Assembly: GCA_036389715.1 (NCBI GenBank)
Contig: DASVWH010000150.1
Coordinates: forward strand, 1-27,766
Source of the DNA: DASVWH01 sp036389715
GTDB lineage: Bacteria; Acidobacteriota; Blastocatellia; Pyrinomonadales; Pyrinomonadaceae
Length of the DNA: 27,766 bases
Reading direction: 5' to 3'
Part shown: positions 6,548 to 12,274 of the stretch, one piece after another
Layout: each line of letters begins with the position of its first letter
Numbering within the stretch: position 1 is the first letter of the stretch
Notes under the pieces: model-generated
Told to the model about the DNA's origin: nothing
What the model saw: only the letters and a program-made list of their open reading frames with translations
The model's database searches: none
Translations under genes and position numbers: made by a program

Positions 6548-6784
6548 GTGAAAAACATAAGAGCTTTGCTTTGCGCGGCGATCCTTGCGGTCGCTGTGGT
6601 CGTCTCAGTCCCGGCACACGGGGGCAACATCGAAACCGGGGTCGTCCCCCCGCCGCCACCGCCTGCCGAATCCACCGCCCAGCAATCCGACTCGAACGCG
6701 CCCCCGGCCGAGGAGTCCGGGTATCTGGACCTCTTCACGGCTGCGACGATTGACATCATGAGCTGTCTCCTGGCCATCTACTGA
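6548..6784 (+). CDS. small exported peptide, Pro-rich
   Basis: GTG at 6548 follows GAGGAGA at good spacing; the frame is open further upstream only over the divergent TPR gene. The 78-residue product has a signal peptide (VKNIRALLCAAILAVAVVVS) with a likely cut after VPAHG. The mature part is GNIETGVVPPPPPPAEST, then a Ser/Ala/Asn/Pro linker, and a hydrophobic C-terminus (YLDLFTAATIDIMSCLLAIY). The hydrophobic tail could be a membrane anchor or a processed signal. Its gene is divergent from the TPR gene. No known family is assigned; a signalling peptide role is an inference from the neighbour. Confidence 0.6.
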   Translation: MKNIRALLCAAILAVAVVVSVPAHGGNIETGVVPPPPPPAESTAQQSDSNAPPAEESGYLDLFTAATIDIMSCLLAIY

Positions 6785-6791
6785 CGGCCTC

Positions 6792-7355
6792 TTAGCCCTC
6801 ACTGCTGGCCACCCTGTACGGCCTCTCGCGCATGGTCGGCGTGCCCCGGTAGCGACTGTCGGCGTCCTCTATCTGCCTGTCCACCATCACCGCCAACTCA
6901 TGCGCGAGGGTCGCGCCGTTCATGGTCAACTCCCGAAAATCCTTCAATTCGCCGAGGTTCAAGTCCTTCAGTTCCCTGCCGTCCAGGAGGAAATTCGCGT
7001 CCGCCGCGCTCTTGATGAGCACCTTCAGCTTGCCGGAAGCCTCCACGTCACAGCCCGCCTCGCCCCTTAGCGCCCGAAGGAACCTGCGCGGATATTCGGC
7101 CATCTCAAGGGCCGAGGAGAACTCCACACCCTCGCGCTGCTCGATCTCTTCGATTGCCCGGATTAGCTCACACAAGACGTAGAGGGGCGACGGCGAGCCC
7201 GAGCCGAAGAGGCCCATCTCCTCGGTCATCTTGTAGGCCGTGGCCCCGCTCTTCTGCGTGATCTCGGCCAGCAGCTCTATCCGCCGCAGCTTCACGCCGT
7301 CGCGCTGCGCGAATGCGCGGCGAGTGACGAGGTTTCCTTGGTTTTCGACGGGCAT
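6792..7355 (-). CDS. hypothetical 187-aa protein
   Basis: ATG 7355 gives MPVENQGNLVTRRAFAQRDG, and the protein is mostly helical and charged. ALEMAEYPRRFLRALRGEAG (about 83-102) and the repeated LKDLNLGELKDFRELTMNG are the most distinct parts. There are no Cys pairs, TM helices or recognisable catalytic motifs. It starts 38 nt from an RNA-like folded element (7394-7491), which would lie in its leader if transcribed leftward. It converges with the exported peptide gene (7 nt apart). Not recognised; some phage-type regulators (CII-like, with an N-terminal HTH) have similar size and helical content. Confidence 0.55.
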   Translation of the reverse strand: MPVENQGNLVTRRAFAQRDGVKLRRIELLAEITQKSGATAYKMTEEMGLFGSGSPSPLYVLCELIRAIEEIEQREGVEFSSALEMAEYPRRFLRALRGEAGCDVEASGKLKVLIKSAADANFLLDGRELKDLNLGELKDFRELTMNGATLAHELAVMVDRQIEDADSRYRGTPTMRERPYRVASSEG

Positions 7356-7393
7356 ATGATTCAGAGGCGCTTGATAAAATCCCTGTCTTTTAT

Positions 7394-7491
7394 AATTCCC
7401 CTCCGAGTAGGCAGTGGTGTACTTTGGCGTTGCAGGATTAGTTGTGACTGCTCACAAGCGTATTGGGCAACTGCCATCTCGGGGAGGGATT
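7394..7491. ncRNA. strongly folded 98-nt element, possible ncRNA or leader
   Basis: Nested complementarity: P1 pairs AATTCCCCTCCGAG (7394-7407) with CTCGGGGAGGGATT (7478-7491), 13 of 14 pairs including two G-U on the plus strand. P2 pairs GGCAGT (7410-7415) with ACTGCC (7470-7475). An inner hairpin pairs TTGTGA (7442-7447) with TCACAA (7452-7457) across a CTGC loop. GTTGC (7429-7433)/GCAAC (7467-7471) competes with P2. The plus strand pairs slightly better (one mismatch versus two). A TATAAT (7391-7396) overlaps the first stem base pairs, which argues against a plus promoter exactly there. If read leftward it is the leader of 6792-7355. No known RNA family is recognised. Confidence 0.45.
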
Positions 7492-7558
7492 ACATTGCGC
7501 ACTACTGATGCAAGCTACTTCTCCCCCTTGGAGGGGAAAATAGAGGGCTGACTTTTCT

Positions 7559-7816
7559 TTACGCCGCCCGCGCCGCTTCGGGCTTTGGCTCGCGCCCGAT
7601 CTGCGAAACATCACAGCCTATATACGCGGCCAACGCTTCTCTGATTTCTTGGTAGACAACTTCCGGGTCGCGCCGAATCACGGCATGGACGCACCAGGGG
7701 CGAAAGCTATGCGCACGCGCCCAGCCCGAAATACTGTCTCCGTTCTCAAAGAACACACGTCTTATGTCCTTTGGCGTCAACGGCTCAGGCTTGATTTCCT
7801 TATAGGCTTTTGGCAT
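7559..7816 (-). CDS. Ner-like small DNA-binding protein
   Basis: The 85-residue protein reads LTPKDIRRVFFENGDSISGW, then ARAHSFRPWCVHAVIRRDPE, and a helical end AYIGCDVSQIGREPK. The pattern DIRxxF...G.SISxWARAHxF....V..VI is that of Ner/Nlp-type HTH regulators of phages and plasmids, where the second helix reads DNA. The ATG at 7816 is preceded by AGGA about 12 nt upstream. It has its own promoter (7858-7886) whose spacer is the operator shared with the PRTRC operon promoter, and it is divergent from the Xre gene. Phage Ner proteins repress early promoters, so this may form a Cro/CI-like pair with Xre. Confidence 0.7.
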   Translation of the reverse strand: MPKAYKEIKPEPLTPKDIRRVFFENGDSISGWARAHSFRPWCVHAVIRRDPEVVYQEIREALAAYIGCDVSQIGREPKPEAARAA

Positions 7817-7832
7817 TGTGTTCTAGTCCTTT

Positions 7833-7848
7833 CTCACTACTTAGTGAG
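7833..7848. promoter_or_regulatory. inverted repeat, possible second operator or leader hairpin
   Basis: CTCACTA-CT-TAGTGAG, perfect 7-bp arms. It lies between the predicted -10 (7858-7863) and the start of the Ner-like gene, so it could be an operator for that protein or a 5' RNA hairpin. Confidence 0.45.
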
Positions 7849-7857
7849 TGAAGTGAA

Positions 7858-7886
7858 AAGGTATTCCAGATTATATGGAAAGTCAA
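7858..7886 (-). promoter_or_regulatory. leftward promoter with operator as spacer
   Basis: On the minus strand: -35 TTGACT (7886-7881), a 17-nt spacer that is the near-palindrome TTCCATATAATCTGGAA (7880-7864), and -10 TACCTT (7863-7858). The same layout recurs at 10361-10389. The operator also covers the region just before the divergent Xre gene, so binding could control both. Confidence 0.65.
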
Positions 7887-7902
7887 GGGCTATTTTATCC
7901 AA

Positions 7903-8454
7903 GTGTCAGAACCGGAAAAAAGAAAAGGTCGCCGATCTCAGAAGCTGGATTTCAATACCCTTGGCGGAAGGATTCGCTTTGAGCGGGAACGGCGAGGGCT
8001 AAGTACGGAATTATTAGGTAGTTATATAGGCGTAACAAATCAACAAATTTCATTTGCGGAAAAGTCTTTAGCAAAAGTCCCAACTGGAACTTATATGGTC
8101 GGAGAGAAAGAAAAGAAGGGCTACTCCGATCAGCTAGTATTTGCATTGGCGCACGAGCTAGGAAAAGATTTTGATGAGCCTGAGATACGTCACCACCTGG
8201 ACGAATGGCTAGATAGGATGGGGCAGTTGTGGTTTGGAGGCGACGCCCCCGGTGACTCTATGCCGTCTATGCCGCCGCCCACGCCAGGCAGCCAACCATC
8301 GGCAGCTCTTATTGTCGGCGGCGATGTTAACGTCGGGAAGGTGGCAGAAGAAGACTCGGAAGACTTTAACGCGCTGCTAAATGAAACCCGTGAGCAGCGC
8401 AAGGAGAGGCGGGCGTCTAAGAAACCCAGCAAGAAATCGGGCTGGAAGAAATGA
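7903..8454 (+). CDS. Xre-family HTH regulator (ImmR-like position)
   Basis: GTG at 7903 gives 183 residues. About 18-50 form a helix-turn-helix: LGGRIRFERERRGLSTELLG then SYIGVTNQQISFAEKSLAKV. The middle is helical; about 108-128 is a Pro/Ser linker, and a very basic end (RKERRASKKPSKKSGWKK) follows. No ribosome site precedes GTG; TATTTT (7891-7896) suggests a nearly leaderless message. Its stop overlaps the ATG of the ImmA-like protease gene (ATGA). That pairing is the hallmark of phage/ICE switches in which the protease cuts the repressor. The operator at 7864-7880 sits just upstream, so autoregulation is likely. Codon use is more AT-rich than in the flanking operons. Confidence 0.75.
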   Translation: MSEPEKRKGRRSQKLDFNTLGGRIRFERERRGLSTELLGSYIGVTNQQISFAEKSLAKVPTGTYMVGEKEKKGYSDQLVFALAHELGKDFDEPEIRHHLDEWLDRMGQLWFGGDAPGDSMPSMPPPTPGSQPSAALIVGGDVNVGKVAEEDSEDFNALLNETREQRKERRASKKPSKKSGWKK

Positions 8455-8897
8455 TCTGCATCGCCAAAAGATTTAAGAAGTTACGCAGGGGATGGAATAG
8501 CCGAACTCTGACGGAGAAAGACTTTTGGGCTCTCTGTAAGAAGCACGGCGTAGAAGTGTACGAGAATAGCGGCAAACACATGAAGTGGAAGGGCGTCTAT
8601 ACTGTACTGGATGGAATACCGACCATTATTATAGACCCCAGATTAAAGGGCTTAGAGCGCCTCTGGACGCTCTTTCACGAACTCGGACACCATCTTTTAC
8701 ACTCACCCGAAACGTGTTTCTTCTCGGACAGCACGGTTCACAAAGCACAGTCAGAAGCCAACGCTTTCGCCGCAATAGCTCTTATTCCTGAAAAGTATGT
8801 AAGGCAAGTGCCGCTTTGGGATGTTTACGACGTTGATGAGTTTGCGGCCAAGTTATTTCAGATAAGGTTAGGGGTGTTTGATCTATATAAAATTTAA
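8451..8897 (+). CDS. ImmA/IrrE-type metalloprotease
   Basis: The 148-residue protein carries the zinc-protease signature in LWTLFHELGHHLLH (His76, Glu77, His80) and a downstream Glu in SEANAFAA (Glu102), the ligand pattern of ImmA/IrrE (DUF955) peptidases. It is cytoplasmic. Family members cleave Xre-type repressors, for example ImmA cutting ImmR in ICEBs1 and IrrE cutting DdrO in Deinococcus, often after DNA damage or cell signalling. It is coupled to the Xre gene by a 4-nt overlap. That gene is its most likely substrate, by analogy. Confidence 0.85.
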   Translation: MICIAKRFKKLRRGWNSRTLTEKDFWALCKKHGVEVYENSGKHMKWKGVYTVLDGIPTIIIDPRLKGLERLWTLFHELGHHLLHSPETCFFSDSTVHKAQSEANAFAAIALIPEKYVRQVPLWDVYDVDEFAAKLFQIRLGVFDLYKI

Positions 8898-8911
8898 AGG
8901 AGTTCCCTAAC

Positions 8912-9721
8912 ATGGACAAGTGGCAGGAAAGGCGTATCCTCATTCTAGGCACTACTTACCCGTCCCACTCCACAAAGTACGTCGAGACTGTATGTACAGG
9001 CGGTATCTTTGAAGATACGTTAGAGATGGTCAGACTTTATCCCATCCCGCATAGATACCTTGATCCCGGTAAGCAGTTCCACGCCTTTCAATTCATTAAA
9101 GCCAGGGTGATGCGCGACCTCTCCGACCCGCGCCCCGAAAGTTATCGTATTAATGTGGACTCCATTGATCCTCAAGAGATAATCTCACCCAAGCAGCCAG
9201 AAGAGCGGCGTAGGTTTTTAGAGGAGTCGCCTCATTTTTGCAGATCAGTGGAAGAGTTGATGGAAAAGCAGGAGGCCAACGATACATCGCTCGGAATAAT
9301 CGTTCCCGAATCTATTACGGATTGCAGTATTGCACGCAGAAGTGCAACCGAGCGGGAGGAATGGGCAGCTAAAGAGGACGCCCGGCAAAAACAAGAGCGG
9401 CTGTTCGGCGCAAAACCTAAGTCCTTGGACTTCCCAGAAGCATACTTCTATGTACACTGGCACTGTAACGATAGCAGTTGTACCGGACACAGGATGAGCC
9501 TTCACCAGTGGGGCATTCATGAACTCTATCGTAAGTATAAAGACAAGCCGGACGGAAATGAGAAGGTTATCCAGGCGATGAGAAAGCGTCTGGACCAGTG
9601 GGAGAAAGACGTGTTTCTTTTTCTGGGAAACTTCAGAGGCAAGATGTACAACTTCGGGCTAATGGATTCCTATTCAGCCCCCGCCCGACCTAAAGAACAG
9701 GAATATAGCCTTTTTACGTAG
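8912..9721 (+). CDS. hypothetical Cys/His protein paired with DUF488 gene
   Basis: Good ribosome site (AAAGGAG) before ATG 8912. The 269-residue protein starts with a beta-type segment (RRILILGTTYPSHSTKYVET) followed by VRLYPIPHRYLD. Near residues 170-200 is a probable metal site: YFYVHWHCNDSSCTGHRMSL (His, Cys, Cys, His) then HQWGIHELYRKY. The C-terminus (FLFLGNFRGKMYNFGLMDSY) is also distinct. No enzyme family is recognised. It follows the ImmA-like gene by 14 nt in the same direction, and its 3' end overlaps the convergent DUF488 gene by 8 nt. The H-x-C...C-x-G-H motif suggests zinc binding and nucleic-acid work. Possibly island cargo (defence or stress), unproven. Confidence 0.6.
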   Translation: MDKWQERRILILGTTYPSHSTKYVETVCTGGIFEDTLEMVRLYPIPHRYLDPGKQFHAFQFIKARVMRDLSDPRPESYRINVDSIDPQEIISPKQPEERRRFLEESPHFCRSVEELMEKQEANDTSLGIIVPESITDCSIARRSATEREEWAAKEDARQKQERLFGAKPKSLDFPEAYFYVHWHCNDSSCTGHRMSLHQWGIHELYRKYKDKPDGNEKVIQAMRKRLDQWEKDVFLFLGNFRGKMYNFGLMDSYSAPARPKEQEYSLFT

Positions 9722-10250
9722 TAGGTAAAAAGTCTGGAAACAAAAAGGCTGTTTTAAGTAGCGATCCTTCCTGAGTCGTCTTCTGTCTTCTGTGATTGAT
9801 CGGCGCGGTGAGCGGCAAGTGCACAGGCTCAACACTAACATCCATCTCTATTAACGCATCAATCAAAACCGATCTATGGCAGTGTTGCGGGTTTCGCTCG
9901 TAACAAGTCAGGCAAGCTGGCCTATCCGCTTCGGACGCAGATTTCACAAGAGCGTGCAGCTCGCTTACGCAGCCCGGCTTCCCCTTAATGTGCTCCCGGT
10001 AACGGCGCAGGCATTCATCGGCAGTAAAAACGTTCTTACGAATTGCAGAGGGATTACCAGCCGACTGAACATGGATGTAGTCAATACCGGCCATTGCTAA
10101 GCCGTGGTCCATCTTTGATTTTATGAATTCCGGCCTCTGACTCCACGCCTTTTCCCTGACATCAAGAACCACCCCTACATTAAAAGCCCGAAGTATATCT
10201 ACGTAGGCTTCCAATCCTAATCCCTCATAACCAAGCGTATAGATTCTCAT
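9714..10250 (-). CDS. DUF488 family protein
   Basis: I start at ATG 10250 (MRIYTLGYEGLGLEAYVDIL) because GAGGACGCCT precedes it; a TTG four codons earlier is less likely. Family signatures are the YTLGYEG start, VVLDVREKAWSQRPEF (about 28-43), the IDYIHVQSAGNPS segment and the C-terminal LTCYERNPQHCHRSVLIDAL with C-x7-H-C-H-R. DUF488 proteins are small alpha/beta proteins of unclear function, often beside stress or DNA-related genes. It faces the unknown Cys/His gene tail to tail, and is divergent from the PRTRC operon with the operator-promoter 10361-10389 between them. Confidence 0.8.
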   Translation of the reverse strand: MRIYTLGYEGLGLEAYVDILRAFNVGVVLDVREKAWSQRPEFIKSKMDHGLAMAGIDYIHVQSAGNPSAIRKNVFTADECLRRYREHIKGKPGCVSELHALVKSASEADRPACLTCYERNPQHCHRSVLIDALIEMDVSVEPVHLPLTAPINHRRQKTTQEGSLLKTAFLFPDFLPTT

Positions 10251-10360
10251 AGGCGTCCTCAAGTTTCGGCGTGCGGCCGCGCTATTCTAGCAGACTTACG
10301 CCTCCCGCAAGCCCACTAAATCAGGCTCTAAAAATAATTCTCATTCTAGCAAAATAGTGC

Positions 10361-10389
10361 TTGTGTTTCCATATTATCTGGAATATACT
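10361..10389 (+). promoter_or_regulatory. PRTRC operon promoter with operator as spacer
   Basis: -35 TTGTGT (10361-10366), a 17-nt spacer equal to the operator TTCCATATTATCTGGAA (10367-10383), and -10 TATACT (10384-10389), 36 nt before the first gene of the operon. The operator matches the one at 7864-7880 at 16 of 17 positions in the promoter-relative orientation. A CTGAC...GTCAG inverted repeat (10392-10411) lies downstream. Confidence 0.7.
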
Positions 10390-10424
10390 CACTGACAGTT
10401 GAGTTAGTCAGGGAGACTACACAG

Positions 10425-10604
10425 ATGCAAACGCCTCGAATCAGCCAACTCGACGCCAACGGCACAGCCGAACTCCTTGCCTGCGACTCTCCTATGGACG
10501 ACCCGCACGAGCATGAACTCGAAATCGCCTCCACGACCGTCATCATGCCGGACGGCCTGGCCATCACGATCTACGAAGGAGCGCGCACGGATGAAGAAGC
10601 GTAA
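10425..10604 (+). CDS. hypothetical 59-aa protein, first gene of PRTRC operon
   Basis: ATG 10425 opens MQTPRISQLDANGTAELLAC, then an acidic stretch (DSPMDDPHEHELEI) and a beta-type end (STTVIMPDGLAITIYEGA). It has 59 residues, pI clearly acidic. GGGAG (10411-10415) provides a ribosome site. It overlaps the next gene by 14 nt. No recognised family. As the promoter-proximal gene of the operator-controlled operon it may be a small regulator or protein-inhibitor, which is conjecture. Confidence 0.55.
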   Translation: MQTPRISQLDANGTAELLACDSPMDDPHEHELEIASTTVIMPDGLAITIYEGARTDEEA

Positions 10605-10941
10605 TCCCCTCAAAACAGCGCGGCAATCAAAGCCCTATTCGCTCATGCTCGCCCAGCGCGGCATCCCAGTCACCCTCGTCGGCGCGGACCTCCAGCCCGA
10701 GACGGCCGACTGTACGGTGGACTGCCTGGACCTTCGCACCGGGCAGCGCCTGGCGGTCTCAGAGAGCCAAGCCTACGTAGCCCTCTACAACTCCTTCTGC
10801 CCGCTTGCCGGGCGTCCGATGCCGGTCGTCGTGCGCGAGCTGCTGGCCGAGGGAGTCGTCCTGGCAAACACGAAAGGCTATTTCTGGATGCAGAGCTGCT
10901 GGTTAAAGCGAAAAGCGGCGGCGCACAGGAAGGCGGCGTAA
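10591..10941 (+). CDS. hypothetical 116-aa basic protein
   Basis: I choose ATG 10591, behind GAAGGAG, rather than an in-frame ATG at 10477 inside the previous gene. The product starts MKKRNPLKTARQSKPYSLML and has a mixed alpha/beta middle (IPVTLVGADLQPETADCTVD). It ends with a segment rich in aromatic and basic residues (GYFWMQSCWLKRKAAAHRKA). Cys residues are scattered without a zinc-type spacing. It overlaps the first gene and leads into the rest of the operon. Unrecognised. Confidence 0.55.
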   Translation: MKKRNPLKTARQSKPYSLMLAQRGIPVTLVGADLQPETADCTVDCLDLRTGQRLAVSESQAYVALYNSFCPLAGRPMPVVVRELLAEGVVLANTKGYFWMQSCWLKRKAAAHRKAA

Positions 10942-10949
10942 GAATCAGC

Positions 10950-11243
10950 ATGAGTGCCTGGATGAATTCACTAAAGCTCCTCTGCCGGAGATTCCTGCTC
11001 GAAAGGCCCGTGCGCGCCGTCGAGCTTGAAAACATCGCCCTGCGCAACCGCGTGGAATGGCTCCGCGGCTCGCTCACGGAGATTCGCCGCCGCGCGCAGA
11101 ACGGAGCGTCGCCGCTCAGCATCGCCTCAGAGACCCAGTGGGCGCTCGACACCGACGCCGAGCTCAGCACCCGGCTTCCGGCCGGAACGCTAAGACAAGG
11201 AGACCGATATGGCACAGGCAGTAGCCGAGTTGCGCGCCGATAA
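10950..11243 (+). CDS. hypothetical basic helical protein, 97 aa
   Basis: Starts MSAWMNSLKLLCRRFLLERP. Residues about 20-50 (VRAVELENIALRNRVEWLRG) form a leucine-zipper-like helix; the rest is Arg/Ser-rich. The last 35 nt overlap the next gene, whose ribosome site (AAGGAGA) is inside this one, so the two are probably coupled. The ribosome site before ATG 10950 is weak. The last dozen codons may be degenerate. Function unknown. Confidence 0.45.
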   Translation: MSAWMNSLKLLCRRFLLERPVRAVELENIALRNRVEWLRGSLTEIRRRAQNGASPLSIASETQWALDTDAELSTRLPAGTLRQGDRYGTGSSRVARR

Positions 11244-11550
11244 GGACCTCAGCGTCCAGGAACTCCTCGACGAGCAGCTTTACAGCCTTTCCGAAGACGA
11301 GTTGCTGCTCCTGTACGACGAGGACGAGACCAGGCTCGAAGAGCGCGAAGCCGCGCTCCTCGAAATAGCTCAATTCGTCGCCACGCAGGCCGCGAAGGCC
11401 GAGCTGGAGCACTGGCGGCTCGTGAAGCTCCAACGGCGCTACGACCTGATAGAGCGCAACGTCAAGACGCTGCGTCGCCGCCGCGAGCGCATCAACTTCC
11501 GCTTTCCAGACGGCACACGTATCTACGACCTGGAGGTAATCAATGATTAG
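11209..11550 (+). CDS. acidic coiled-coil-like protein, 113 aa
   Basis: ATG 11209 behind AAGGAGACCGAT. The protein is a long charged helix: SVQELLDEQLYSLSEDELLL (about 15-34), TRLEEREAALLEIAQFVATQ, AELEHWRLVKLQRRYDLIER, then a basic patch (KTLRRRRERINFRF). It probably forms a coiled coil and may bind nucleic acid through the basic end. Its stop overlaps the next gene's ATG region (11543). Unrecognised. Confidence 0.6.
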   Translation: MAQAVAELRADKDLSVQELLDEQLYSLSEDELLLLYDEDETRLEEREAALLEIAQFVATQAAKAELEHWRLVKLQRRYDLIERNVKTLRRRRERINFRFPDGTRIYDLEVIND

Positions 11551-11788
11551 GACACAGACGCTCAGCAGCCATAGAAGGGTCGCCGGGAACCGAGTGAGCC
11601 TCAGGGCGCAGCTCGCAGACCTCCTATCGCGCGCATTCGGCTGCCATCACCGGGACATGTCAAGGCCCTTTACCCTTCAAGGCGAGAGCTTCAAGAGCTG
11701 TCTCACCTGCGGCGCGCGCAGGCGCTTCGACCCTCGCACCTACAAGATGCGCGGACCCTTTTACTTCAACAATCCGAGCCAAAAATAA
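11543..11788 (+). CDS. small zinc-ribbon-like protein, 81 aa
   Basis: A basic N-terminus (SHRRVAGNRVSLRAQLADLL) is followed by a Cys/His cluster: FGCHHRDMSRPFTLQGESFK then SCLTCGARRRFDPR (Cys33, His34, His35 and Cys53, Cys56 by count), a pattern of two metal-binding halves. Many plasmid and phage genes of this size carry CxHR...CLxCGxRF. It starts 8 nt inside the preceding gene and its TAA overlaps the next ATG (TAATG). A nucleic-acid-binding role is likely but the target is unknown. Confidence 0.6.
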   Translation: MIRTQTLSSHRRVAGNRVSLRAQLADLLSRAFGCHHRDMSRPFTLQGESFKSCLTCGARRRFDPRTYKMRGPFYFNNPSQK

Positions 11789-12246
11789 TGCCTGAAGAAA
11801 CTGTTACTTCTCCGATCACTTTCAGCGAATCATTCCAGCTCGTAGACAAGCAGGGGGTGGCCCACACGTTCACCTTCGGCGGAACCGTCGGGCAGAAGAA
11901 TGAGATCATCAAGACGTGCGCGCAGAGCATCAAGACGGCGCTAGGCGGCGGCTGGAAGACTCTCGCCCAGGCCCCTTCCCAGGCCGGAGCGTCCGACCCG
12001 AACACGACCACCGAAATCATCATGGCCGAGCAGCTCATAGTCTCGGCGGACGAGAAAGGCATCCACTTCAAGATCAAAGGCGGGCGCTACAAACAGCACG
12101 GGGTCTCTGTCTACGAAGAGTACCTTGAAGCCCTCGGCATATCGCCTGACATGAAGCCCGGCGCGTATGAGTTCAGGAAAAGGGTCGTCATCCAGTGCAA
12201 CAAGAATGGTGAGAAGACGAGCTGCAAGGTGATCGCCCTGGCCTAA
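11788..12246 (+). CDS. hypothetical protein in PRTRC operon, 152 aa
   Basis: The protein starts MPEETVTSPITFSESFQLVD and has a mixed beta/alpha character: FTFGGTVGQKNEIIKTCAQS (about 28-47), a Ser/Thr/Ala linker, then ADEKGIHFKIKGGRYKQHGV and VYEEYLEALGI, ending in beta strands (RKRVVIQCNKNGEKTSCKVI). No motif of a known family stands out. It precedes the ParB-like gene by 28 nt in the same strand and has no close ribosome site of its own, suggesting coupling. This slot is where PRTRC protein E sits in other operons, but I cannot see clear similarity. Confidence 0.55.
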   Translation: MPEETVTSPITFSESFQLVDKQGVAHTFTFGGTVGQKNEIIKTCAQSIKTALGGGWKTLAQAPSQAGASDPNTTTEIIMAEQLIVSADEKGIHFKIKGGRYKQHGVSVYEEYLEALGISPDMKPGAYEFRKRVVIQCNKNGEKTSCKVIALA

Positions 12247-12274
12247 TAATCGATTTTCAGAAAGGAAATTTTCG

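Noticed and set aside
6544..6777. Minus ORF opposite the exported peptide gene
   Set aside because: The plus frame has a signal peptide and ribosome site; the minus frame is a poly-Gly shadow.
7394..7491. Integron attC site
   Set aside because: The ends lack the R'/R'' core GTTRRRY/RYYYAAC arrangement and there is no integron integrase.
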